DNA of 64,000 bases from Putridiphycobacter sp045107045 (GTDB lineage Bacteria; Bacteroidota; Bacteroidia; Flavobacteriales_D; Crocinitomicaceae), in contig JBGCFR010000002.1 of assembly GCA_045107045.1 (NCBI GenBank), forward strand, positions 1-64,000, in the 5' to 3' direction. The notes beneath the pieces were generated by a model, which was given only the letters and a program-made list of their open reading frames with translations, was not told the DNA's origin and made no database searches. How positions within the stretch are numbered: position 1 is the stretch's first letter; the number at the start of each line of letters is the position of its first letter. A program made the translations under genes and the position numbers. Below are positions 36,753-44,301 of this stretch, piece after piece.

Positions 36753-37043
36753 TTATCTTTTTTCCGGTGGAATACTCTTAAATTCTTCAGTGTTCATATT
36801 TGCTACAATTAAGTTTTTAGGTTTAAACACAGGGTGTATAGAAGCTGGGTATTTCTCAATTTCCTTTTTGGGCCTAATAGGACGTTCACTGAAATTTCCT
36901 GAACAACTGGGGCATACATTTTCAAAAATTTCGAAAGCACATTCTTTGCAATACGTACATTCAAAGGAACAGATCATGGCATCAGTAGAAGTATTTGGTA
37001 AACCTTTATTACAGTGCTCACAGTTTGGTTTAATCTCCAACAT
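36753..37043 (-). CDS. DUF1272 zinc-ribbon-like protein
   Basis: The 96-residue product has eight Cys in four CxxC-like pairs (CEHC, CSFECTYCKEC, CPSC) in the DUF1272 pattern MLEIKPNCEHC...MICSFECTYC...NVCPSCSGNFSERPIRPKKE, so it probably binds two zinc ions. Function unknown. The tail after RPIRP is an extra 35 residues compared with the usual short members. First gene of the reverse unit divergent from the MocR regulator, with TATTTTTG promoter at 37079-37072. Confidence 0.85.
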   Translation of the reverse strand: MLEIKPNCEHCNKGLPNTSTDAMICSFECTYCKECAFEIFENVCPSCSGNFSERPIRPKKEIEKYPASIHPVFKPKNLIVANMNTEEFKSIPPEKR

Positions 37044-37071
37044 ATCGCAAATTTTTATAGATTTTATCTGT

Positions 37072-37079
37072 CAAAAATA
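37072..37079 (-). promoter_or_regulatory. -7 promoter element (TATTTTTG) of the DUF1272-PNPOx unit
   Basis: CAAAAATA on the + strand reads TATTTTTG on the minus strand, 28 nt before the DUF1272 start, next to the repeated TAGTCCA sites. Confidence 0.55.
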
Positions 37080-37088
37080 CTATATTGT

Positions 37089-37131
37089 TGGTCTACCATA
37101 GTAGTCCAGAGTTAATATAATTGATAGTCCA
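37089..37131. promoter_or_regulatory. Repeated TAGTCCA sites between MocR and DUF1272 (candidate operator)
   Basis: TAGTCCA occurs at 37102-37108 and 37125-37131 (23 bp apart, about two helical turns), the second overlapping the A of the MocR start codon. TGGTCTA at 37089-37095 is a one-mismatch inverse copy. MocR/PdxR/GabR regulators are known to bind direct repeats in the divergent promoter region. Assignment to this MocR is inference. Confidence 0.55.
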
Positions 37132-38615
37132 TGTTCCCATATAAAACAAGTATAAAACTAAACAGAGACAGCAATCAGTCACTCTATTTACAACTATCTA
37201 ATCAAATTATTCAGTTAATTAAAAACCGGGTTTTACTACCCAACACTAAGCTTCCAGGAAGCAGGTCTTTGGCTGAGCAATTAGAAGTTCATAGAAAAAC
37301 CATTGTGGCCTGCTATGATGAACTGCTAATGCAAGGTTGGGTAGAAAGTGTTCCTAAAAAAGGAACATTTGTACACAATAATTTGCCCCGGTTACATCAA
37401 CAAAAACTAGGCGACTATGAAGATTCTGGACTAGTAAAAAAGCCCGGCTTCCCCTTTTATAAGAACGATATTTTGACGGCAAAACGACTAAATGAGAATC
37501 AAAACCTCATGTATTTAAATGATGGCGTTTCGGATGGCAGATTGGCGCCAATTGATGAGATAGCAAGAACATATAGAAGGATTACAGCTAAAAAAAATGC
37601 ATTTGAACACCTGTCTTATAGTTCCACATATGGCAGCAGTTCTTTACGAGGAGTTTTGGTAAATTACCTAAATACAACCCGAGGTTTAAGAATTACTAAA
37701 GAAAACATACTTATTACTCGAGGAAGTCAAATGGGAATTTGGTTATCGTCTCAATTATTGCTTAAAAAAAATGATACAATTATAATTGGTAATACAAATT
37801 ATGTGTCGGCTGATTCTACTTTTTTAAATCAGCAGTCGAAATTAGAAAGGGTCTCGGTAGATAAAAATGGAATTGTAACTGAAGATGTTGAAAAACTTTG
37901 TAGAAAAAAACGAATTAAGGCTGTCTATGTGACCTCTCATCATCATCATCCAAGCACTGTTACCTTGTCTGCAAAACGAAGAATTCATCTTTTGAACCTT
38001 TCTAGAACTTATAATTTTGCAATAATTGAAGATGACTACGATTATGATTTTAATTACGATCATGCCCCTATTTTGCCGCTGGCAAGTCATGATACAAATG
38101 GTAACGTAATTTATATTGGTTCTGTATGCAAAACTGTAGCACCTGTTTTCAGAGTTGGGTATCTAATTGCTTCTAAAGAATTTGTTGATGAAGCATCTAA
38201 ATTAAGAGGGTTTGTTGATAGGCAAGGAGATGCTTTACTAGAGTTAACGTTTGCAGATTTTATAAAATCAGGAGATATGGATAGGCATATTCGAAAGGTG
38301 ATGAAAATTTACAAGCACCGCCGTGATTTGTTTTGTAAACTTTTAAAAAATGAATTAAGTGATTTCTTTGAATTTGATATTCCAAAAGGTGGAATGGCAG
38401 TTTGGGTAAAGTTGAACCCAAGTTATTCTTGGGATAAAATATCTGATGTCGCAAAACGTTACGAACTAGAGATTGGAGATTGGAAGAGATACGATATGGC
38501 TAAGTTTAGACACAATTGTATTCGAATTGGCTTTGCAGCTTATAACGATAACGAAATTTATGAATTAGTAGGTAGGCTCAGAAAAACGATTGATGAGATA
38601 ATAGACGCTAGATAG
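37131..38615 (+). CDS. MocR-family (GntR/aminotransferase) transcriptional regulator
   Basis: The 494-residue product joins an N-terminal GntR winged-helix (YLQLSNQIIQLIKN, LPGSRSLAEQLEVHRKTIVACYDELLMQGW) to a type I aminotransferase fold with IEDDYDYDF (pyridine-nitrogen Asp) and the PLP lysine in IGSVCKTVAPVFRVGYL. This is the PdxR/GabR/TauR architecture, in which PLP or an aldimine is the effector. Divergent from the DUF1272 and PNPOx-like genes, so it most likely controls those and itself. Confidence 0.93.
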   Translation: MFPYKTSIKLNRDSNQSLYLQLSNQIIQLIKNRVLLPNTKLPGSRSLAEQLEVHRKTIVACYDELLMQGWVESVPKKGTFVHNNLPRLHQQKLGDYEDSGLVKKPGFPFYKNDILTAKRLNENQNLMYLNDGVSDGRLAPIDEIARTYRRITAKKNAFEHLSYSSTYGSSSLRGVLVNYLNTTRGLRITKENILITRGSQMGIWLSSQLLLKKNDTIIIGNTNYVSADSTFLNQQSKLERVSVDKNGIVTEDVEKLCRKKRIKAVYVTSHHHHPSTVTLSAKRRIHLLNLSRTYNFAIIEDDYDYDFNYDHAPILPLASHDTNGNVIYIGSVCKTVAPVFRVGYLIASKEFVDEASKLRGFVDRQGDALLELTFADFIKSGDMDRHIRKVMKIYKHRRDLFCKLLKNELSDFFEFDIPKGGMAVWVKLNPSYSWDKISDVAKRYELEIGDWKRYDMAKFRHNCIRIGFAAYNDNEIYELVGRLRKTIDEIIDAR

Positions 38616-38697
38616 ATTCTATAAAATGTAAGTTTTCCAAATAAACTTAAAACATTCAATTACTTTTCGGAAGTAAAATAAATGCTAATTCACCATT

Positions 38698-39792
38698 CTA
38701 TGATGGATAAAAATCAAACTTCAATTGTACGCTTTGTTGTTTTTTTTCAACTTCGTCGTTTAAATTGGTGATTGAAATACCCAATAGGCGGACTGACTTT
38801 TTGAATTCCTCTTGGTACAAGAGTTCTTCAATTATCGGAAAAAAGCTGGCTTTTGACTGTAATAGTTTGTCTTGTGTTTTGCTTCTTGTGATTTGGGTAA
38901 AATCGCTAAATTTCACCTTTATAGTAACTGTTTTGCCTTTGTTTTCGCTTTTAAAAAGCCTTTTTTCAAGCTCACTGGCTATATCATCCAGTTTTTCAAG
39001 CATAAAGCTTTCGCTAGTAATATTTTGACTAAATGTTCGCTCAGCTCCAATTGATTTTCTGGTTCGGTTTGGTTGTACTTTACTATGTTGAATTCCCCTA
39101 ACAATATTAAAAAAGTGAGTCCCTGATTTGCCAAAATTAGTCGTTAAAAAAGCTTGAGTATGTTGTTTTAAATCGTAACCAGTGTAAATGCCCCATTCAT
39201 TCATTCTCTTAGCTGTCGCTTGACCCACTCCAAAGAATTTTTTTATGGGTAATCGCTCTAAAAATTTTAAAACTTCAGTTGGGTGAATGGTTTTTTGACC
39301 ATTAGGTTTGTTGATATCACTTGCTATTTTTGCAGTAAACTTGTTAATTGAAATACCTGCGGAAGCTGTTAAACCAGTTTTCTCAAATATTTTTTGGCGA
39401 ATTTCTCTGGCAATATCATTCGCAGACTCCATCCCTTTTTTATTGACGGTTACATCAATAAAAGCTTCGTCTAACGACAATGGTTCTACCAAATCAGAAT
39501 ATTCAAAAAATACAGATCTGATGACTTCTGAAACCTCCTTGTATCGATCAAAACGAGGTTTTACAAATATTAAATCATCACATTTACGTTTCGCTAAAAC
39601 GCTTGACATGGCAGATCGGACACCAAATTTCCGAGCCTCGTAGCTAGCGGCGGCAACAACACCTCTTTTGGCACTGCCGCCAACGGCCAACGGCTTCCCT
39701 TTTAGTTCTGGATTATCCAATTGTTCAACAGATGCATAAAACGCATCCATGTCCACATGAATTATCTTTCTAAAAGGCCCTTCAAGCTCCAT
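38698..39792 (-). CDS. dinB: DNA polymerase IV (Y family)
   Basis: Translesion polymerase. The Y-family motifs are present: IIHVDMDAFYASVEQ (first catalytic Asp) and SLDEAFIDVT near residue 105 (Asp-Glu pair), with PRFDRYKEVS, two HhH-like stretches (FFGVGQATAKRMNEWGI) and the little-finger domain. The 364-residue length is normal, and the C-terminal QLKFDF resembles a beta-clamp-binding motif. The gene lies 12 nt after the HMA gene on the same strand, so it is probably expressed from the metal-operon promoter as well as or instead of an SOS promoter. Confidence 0.95.
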   Translation of the reverse strand: MELEGPFRKIIHVDMDAFYASVEQLDNPELKGKPLAVGGSAKRGVVAAASYEARKFGVRSAMSSVLAKRKCDDLIFVKPRFDRYKEVSEVIRSVFFEYSDLVEPLSLDEAFIDVTVNKKGMESANDIAREIRQKIFEKTGLTASAGISINKFTAKIASDINKPNGQKTIHPTEVLKFLERLPIKKFFGVGQATAKRMNEWGIYTGYDLKQHTQAFLTTNFGKSGTHFFNIVRGIQHSKVQPNRTRKSIGAERTFSQNITSESFMLEKLDDIASELEKRLFKSENKGKTVTIKVKFSDFTQITRSKTQDKLLQSKASFFPIIEELLYQEEFKKSVRLLGISITNLNDEVEKKQQSVQLKFDFYPS

Positions 39793-39804
39793 TTTTAAAA
39801 CAAA

Positions 39805-40155
39805 CTATTTACCAGTACATTTAGCATTAGGGTCTTGACAACAGCCGGGTAAAACATCAAACGCACTTGAATCTCTTTCCATTTCATCAGCATGGTAACC
39901 AATAGAAGTAATTAATGCCTTCACATCTGTTGATGTCATCTTTTTTGTTTTAAACCTTACCGTTACTATGTTGGTTTCAAGATCCAAATCTGCAAATTTA
40001 ACGCCTTTGGAATAGTTCAATTTGTTTTCAATTCGCTCCTCACATTCGCCACAAATCGCACTTGTTTTAATTTTAATAGTTTGATACTTGCTTGGTTTTT
40101 GTGCGAACACTATTGTCGCGAAACCCAAAATGATAGTTAAAAATATAGTTTTCAT
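39805..40155 (-). CDS. Secreted heavy-metal-associated (HMA) domain protein
   Basis: The 116-residue product has a signal peptide (to about residue 18, VFAQ) and one HMA domain with the ligand pair in SAICGECEERI, then VRFKTKKMTSTDVKALITSIGY. A Cys-rich tail (GCCQDPNAKCTG) adds possible extra ligands. HMA domains bind Cu(I), Zn or similar soft metals. It lies 2 nt after the TonB-receptor gene and probably hands metal between the outer membrane and the periplasm. Confidence 0.88.
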   Translation of the reverse strand: MKTIFLTIILGFATIVFAQKPSKYQTIKIKTSAICGECEERIENKLNYSKGVKFADLDLETNIVTVRFKTKKMTSTDVKALITSIGYHADEMERDSSAFDVLPGCCQDPNAKCTGK

Positions 40156-40157
40156 AA

Positions 40158-42353
40158 TTATTGTTTTTTGTGTTTAATAGTATAATGTAATCCAGCATAA
40201 ATATTAATGCCAGTAATTGGTGCCCATATCTGAGACGCATCAAAATACGAACCAAAAGGGTCATCTGATCCAATAATAGCTCGTTGCTGAGTGTAATTTA
40301 GTAAATTCTCACCACCTAAATAAAAGCTTATTTTTGGTCGGTTATAAGAAATCTGGCTGTTTACTAGCCAATAATTTTCCGACTGTAAAGCTCTGCGGTA
40401 AGGAGAAGGGTTATTAACTGTACTTGGCAAGCGTTTTACACCAACCCAATTTCCCGTAATGTCAAAATCCCATTTTTTATTTTTTGTGCCATAACCTAAA
40501 TTTAACAAAACCCTTTGCTTAGGAACAAAAGCTCGTTGTTGCAATTCTCCTGCAAATTCAGCTTTGACGTCATAATATTTGTAGGCAGCTCTCAGCTCTA
40601 ATTTCTTTATAGGCCTAATGCTTAGCTCGGCCTGAAGGCTATGAGAAAACGAAGTACCATCAGCATTATAAATATGCAGTTCTGATGAATTAATGTCCAT
40701 ATCGGTAACCACTTGATTTAAAAAGCTAGTGTAAAAATAATCCAAAGTCAAAACACTCACATTATCGTTTGTAATAAATTTTTGAGTAAAAGTTAAGCCC
40801 CCATTTAAAGCTTCCTCAGGCAATAAATCTGGTGAAACCATCCATTGCCTATTACTGGCCATTAAACTTGTATAGTCCGCATAAGGATTAGATACTCGAG
40901 TTCCTTTTCCTGCACTAATTCTAAGTGCATTTTGAGGGCTAATATTCCATTTGGCGTGCAAACGAGGAGAGAAAATATTTCCAAATAGATTATGATAGTC
41001 ATCTCGAACACCTGCAACAACTGTCAGTTTTTCTAAATAATGGTAGGTATATTCAAAGAAAACACCTGGCACTATTTCGGTCTTTACAAAGCTTGAATCA
41101 CGAAATGTCTGGTTATAATCATCAAGAATAAAACTTGCCCCCGTTTTATAAGTATGGTTTGTGTTGCTAATAATATCGCTATAAATGGCATTCATATATA
41201 GCTTTTTTTGTTTGCCTAAATAGGTATTTGGTCCAAAGTTATTTTCAGTTGAATGAATCTTTCCTTCTACAATAGTACCAATACTAGATTGCTTTCGTTT
41301 TTTCGGAAAAAAACCATTTTTAGCAAAAACCTCAACATCCGTTGTGTTTAAATCAATGCCATACTTTAGCTGATCGTTATTTGATGGGTCATATCCCAAT
41401 TGTCCTCCTAATTTATCGATATAAATACCTCTGATACCAAATTTACTTTCCATATTTTTACCACGACGTTCCCAGCGATTTAAAAATGCACCTGAGAATC
41501 CAGTTGGTAAATCTTTGAAACCGTCTTTATTTTCATCAATTTCAACAAATGTATTCGCTAAATTCAAAAAACTCATTGTTTTCCACTTACCAAAAGACTG
41601 GCCTCCATGTATATTCAATTCAGCACGTCCAAAACGATTTGCATAGGTGTTTATATACAGTTTTTCATTATTGCTAGGTTCTTTAATCTGTAAATTAATT
41701 AAACCTGCTACTGACTCATAACCATTTACAACCGGTCCTGTTCCTTTTGTTATTTGAATTGACTCAATCCATGTTCCAGGAATGAAGCCTAAACCATATG
41801 ATGATGACAACCCTCGTACCAAAGGAATGTTTTCCCATTGAATTTGAGCGTAGATACCATCTAAGCCCAACATTTGTATCTTTTTTGCACCAGATACAGC
41901 GTCTGAAAGGCTAACGTCAACCGAAGCATTTGTCTCGAAAGATTCTGACAAATTGCAACAAGCTGCTTTTCTCAATTCTCCTTGACCAATAGTTTCCGTA
42001 TGTCTAGCACCCATTAAGTCAATTGATTTGCCTGTGCTTTTTCCTTCTACTTCAATGGCACTTAATGTATCATCAGGTGCTAAATTTACAAGCAAGTTTT
42101 TATTTGAAGACTTGAGTAATAGCGTTTGACTTTTAAATGCAACTTGCTCAAAAGTAATAGACAAGGGAAAATTTTTTGCGCTTATACTAAAAGCGCCTTT
42201 AGCATCTGTTCTTTCAATATTTTCTTTCCATTTTATAACCGTAAATGGAACGGGTTCTTTTGTTGTATTATTAATTACCTTTCCTATAATATTTTGATTG
42301 TACCCTAGAAATGAAATAATTAAAAATACTATCGTTATTTTTAATTTAATCAT
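40158..42353 (-). CDS. TonB-dependent receptor of the HYC/HMA metal locus
   Basis: The 731-residue product has a signal peptide (LGYNQ), a carboxypeptidase-like CarboxypepD_reg domain (IGKVINNTTKEPVPFTVIKW), a plug domain (KIQMLGLDGIYAQIQWENIP, GTGPVVNGYESVAGLINL) and a 22-strand-type barrel. A double cysteine in RKAACCNLSESF at the start of the plug is unusual and could bind soft metal. The neighbours HYC_CC_PP and HMA support copper or related metal uptake. Specificity is inference. Confidence 0.87.
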   Translation of the reverse strand: MIKLKITIVFLIISFLGYNQNIIGKVINNTTKEPVPFTVIKWKENIERTDAKGAFSISAKNFPLSITFEQVAFKSQTLLLKSSNKNLLVNLAPDDTLSAIEVEGKSTGKSIDLMGARHTETIGQGELRKAACCNLSESFETNASVDVSLSDAVSGAKKIQMLGLDGIYAQIQWENIPLVRGLSSSYGLGFIPGTWIESIQITKGTGPVVNGYESVAGLINLQIKEPSNNEKLYINTYANRFGRAELNIHGGQSFGKWKTMSFLNLANTFVEIDENKDGFKDLPTGFSGAFLNRWERRGKNMESKFGIRGIYIDKLGGQLGYDPSNNDQLKYGIDLNTTDVEVFAKNGFFPKKRKQSSIGTIVEGKIHSTENNFGPNTYLGKQKKLYMNAIYSDIISNTNHTYKTGASFILDDYNQTFRDSSFVKTEIVPGVFFEYTYHYLEKLTVVAGVRDDYHNLFGNIFSPRLHAKWNISPQNALRISAGKGTRVSNPYADYTSLMASNRQWMVSPDLLPEEALNGGLTFTQKFITNDNVSVLTLDYFYTSFLNQVVTDMDINSSELHIYNADGTSFSHSLQAELSIRPIKKLELRAAYKYYDVKAEFAGELQQRAFVPKQRVLLNLGYGTKNKKWDFDITGNWVGVKRLPSTVNNPSPYRRALQSENYWLVNSQISYNRPKISFYLGGENLLNYTQQRAIIGSDDPFGSYFDASQIWAPITGINIYAGLHYTIKHKKQ

Positions 42354-42398
42354 ATGATTGATTTTAATTTAAGTTCACTACTACTTGTGTTCTTAATT

Positions 42399-42773
42399 TT
42401 AAATCAACCAGTTTTCGGTTTTGATAGATAAAAAGCCTGGTGTTTTTAACTGTTTCGTTTTTGCGAAAAAACCTTTGTTTTTTATTTGCCAAACAAAATT
42501 GTTATCTGTTTTTTGACCTAAATCAGATAATAAAGGCTTTATTTTTCCTTTGTTTTTGACCTCAACTTGCTCTGTCTCTTCTAATTTAGTTATAGTTTGG
42601 TTTTCAACGCAACAATCTCCGCTACAAGGTTTAGGTGTTTTATCTTCTTGCTTTTTTGAGCAACATGAATGTTCAATCTGTTCATGTCCTTGGCACGCGG
42701 AAGTACTGTTCGTAAATCCAAAAGAAAATACGACAGCCAATAATAAAAAGAAGAAACGATACACTTGTTTCAC
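42399..42773 (-). CDS. HYC_CC_PP family Cys-rich secreted protein
   Basis: The 124-residue product has an N-terminal signal (to about residue 25), then clustered cysteines: ACQGHEQIEHSCCSKK and KPCSGDCCVENQ, the HYC/CC/PP-type pattern of a small Bacteroidota family. The remainder is Lys/Thr-rich. Such proteins occur with TonB receptors and HMA proteins and probably bind soft metal outside the cytoplasm. Function unproven. First gene of the operon, with a -7 element 4 nt before the ATG. Confidence 0.78.
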   Translation of the reverse strand: MKQVYRFFFLLLAVVFSFGFTNSTSACQGHEQIEHSCCSKKQEDKTPKPCSGDCCVENQTITKLEETEQVEVKNKGKIKPLLSDLGQKTDNNFVWQIKNKGFFAKTKQLKTPGFLSIKTENWLI

Positions 42774-42777
42774 ATTA

Positions 42778-42785
42778 CAAAATTA
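42778..42785 (-). promoter_or_regulatory. -7 promoter element (TAATTTTG) of the metal operon
   Basis: CAAAATTA on the + strand reads TAATTTTG on the minus strand. It ends 4 nt before the ATG at 42773, so the leader is minimal. Divergent from the nfu promoter at 42838. Confidence 0.6.
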
Positions 42786-42837
42786 CGTTTTTTTATTTTT
42801 ACATTAAAATTCATTATGCTAATTATTGTAAACCTAG

Positions 42838-42845
42838 TAAATTTG
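42838..42845 (+). promoter_or_regulatory. -7 promoter element (TAAATTTG) of the NifU-like gene
   Basis: TAAATTTG matches TAnnTTTG, 24 nt before the ATG at 42870. No well-spaced TTG was found. Confidence 0.55.
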
Positions 42846-42869
42846 CACCACAGTTAAAATCTATTTCTT

Positions 42870-43481
42870 ATGCAAGTACCAGTAACTCTATATGCCGAAA
42901 TGACACCTAATCCTTTAACCATGAAGTTTGTGTCAAATAAACACTTGGTTTTATCGGATAATAATGTGGTATTTGATAGTCTTGAACAAGCAAAAGGTTA
43001 TTCTCCTTTAGCTGAGGCCTTATTCAATTTTCCTTTCGTTGATGCTGTTTTTATGGCAACAAACTTCATAACTGTTACCAAAACAGACAATATTGATTGG
43101 GATTTTATTGTAATGGAATTAAGAGAATTTATTCGTGAATGGATTGCAAGTGGAAAAGAAGTAATTATTCGAATGCCCGCCCCAAATGAACCAGGTAAAA
43201 TTCCTTTAGAAGAATCAAGTCATGAAATTGAAAGACCCACTTTTGAACCAAGTGATTTAGATGGTGCTATTGTAAATCTACTGAATGAGTATGTACGACC
43301 TGCGGTAGAAAATGATGGGGGCGCCATTGACTTTATCGGTTTTAACGACGGTAAAGTTTATGTTGAATTAAAAGGTTCTTGTGCAGGCTGCCCTTCATCA
43401 ACACAAACTCTAAAAGGCGGTATTGAAACATTATTAAAAAGTAATTTGGAAGATGTAACTGAAGTTGTTGCTTACTCTTAA
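42870..43481 (+). CDS. NifU-like iron-sulfur cluster scaffold/carrier protein (Nfu type)
   Basis: The 203-residue product has an N-terminal Nfu_N domain (AEMTPNPLTMKFVSNKHLV, PFVDAVFMATNFITVTK) and a C-terminal NifU domain with the cluster ligands in GSCAGCPSSTQTLKGG. It carries Fe-S clusters to target enzymes. The architecture equals mitochondrial Nfu1. Its 3' end overlaps the opposing LytTR gene by 4 nt. Confidence 0.92.
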   Translation: MQVPVTLYAEMTPNPLTMKFVSNKHLVLSDNNVVFDSLEQAKGYSPLAEALFNFPFVDAVFMATNFITVTKTDNIDWDFIVMELREFIREWIASGKEVIIRMPAPNEPGKIPLEESSHEIERPTFEPSDLDGAIVNLLNEYVRPAVENDGGAIDFIGFNDGKVYVELKGSCAGCPSSTQTLKGGIETLLKSNLEDVTEVVAYS

Positions 43482-44233
43482 ATAAGGTTTAGTGCATTCA
43501 TTAATTCGTTTCTATAAGCACCACCAATTGGAATCGTTTTTTCAATTTTTTCTAGTTCTAAACTAGGGTATTCAATTGAGGTAATTTTGTCTATTCTAAC
43601 AATATAAGACCTATGCACTCTTATAAATTGATCATGAGGTAATTTTGATAAGATATCTTTCATTGAACTGTGAAAAGTATATCTATTGTCAATTGTAATT
43701 AATGAAACGTAGTCTTTTAATGCTTCAACATAATACACATCAGAATTTTTGATCTTAACTAATCTGTTGTTTGATTTAACAAAAATCAAATCAGAAGAAG
43801 GTTCCTTATTCTCAATTAAGGAATAGAATAAGTCTCTCTCTTCTCGTACCTTTTTTTCTTGAGAAAATTTATACAATGCCATTTCAATGGTTGTATGCAA
43901 ATCAACATCTTTAAATGGTTTTATGATATAACCATAAGGTTCAGTAACTTTTGCTTTTTCTAGAGTGGACTTATCAGCATAAGCAGTTAAATAGATAACA
44001 GGAACACTTATTTCTTGTTTAATCTTTTCAACCGTTTCAATCCCATTCATTTCGCCCTTTAACATAATATCCATCAAAATAATATCAGGGTTTAATGTTG
44101 TGGCTAATTCATAGGCCTTTTCACCAGTTGCTGCGGCACCAATAATGGTGTAACCAAGCTTCTTTAAACTGTGTTGAATATCTTTAGATACAATACTTTC
44201 GTCTTCAACAACTAGGACATTTAATTTTAACAT
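43478..44233 (-). CDS. LytTR response regulator
   Basis: The 251-residue product has a receiver domain (VLVVEDESIVSKDIQ, phosphoacceptor Asp in PDIILMDIMLKGEMNG, VIYLTAYADKSTLEKA) and a C-terminal LytTR DNA-binding domain (RLVKIKNSDVYYVEALKDYV, FIRVHRSYIVRIDKI). Such regulators usually pair with HisKA_2 or LytS-type kinases. The only HisKA_2 kinase in the window lies 31 kb away (11607). No cognate kinase is adjacent. Promoter TACATTTG on the minus strand at 44261-44254. Confidence 0.93.
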   Translation of the reverse strand: MLKLNVLVVEDESIVSKDIQHSLKKLGYTIIGAAATGEKAYELATTLNPDIILMDIMLKGEMNGIETVEKIKQEISVPVIYLTAYADKSTLEKAKVTEPYGYIIKPFKDVDLHTTIEMALYKFSQEKKVREERDLFYSLIENKEPSSDLIFVKSNNRLVKIKNSDVYYVEALKDYVSLITIDNRYTFHSSMKDILSKLPHDQFIRVHRSYIVRIDKITSIEYPSLELEKIEKTIPIGGAYRNELMNALNLI

Positions 44234-44253
44234 GGGGATTTTTTGAGTTCAGT

Positions 44254-44261
44254 CAAATGTA
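44254..44261 (-). promoter_or_regulatory. -7 promoter element (TACATTTG) of the LytTR regulator
   Basis: CAAATGTA on the + strand reads TACATTTG on the minus strand, 20 nt before the ATG at 44233. Confidence 0.55.
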
Positions 44262-44301
44262 ATTAAATTTATTCGTAACTCTAAGAAAATACGTATTTGA
44301 A

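Noticed and set aside
36709..37101. 130-codon forward ORF over the DUF1272 gene
   Set aside because: It is antisense to the well-conserved Cys pattern of DUF1272 and has no recognisable domain.
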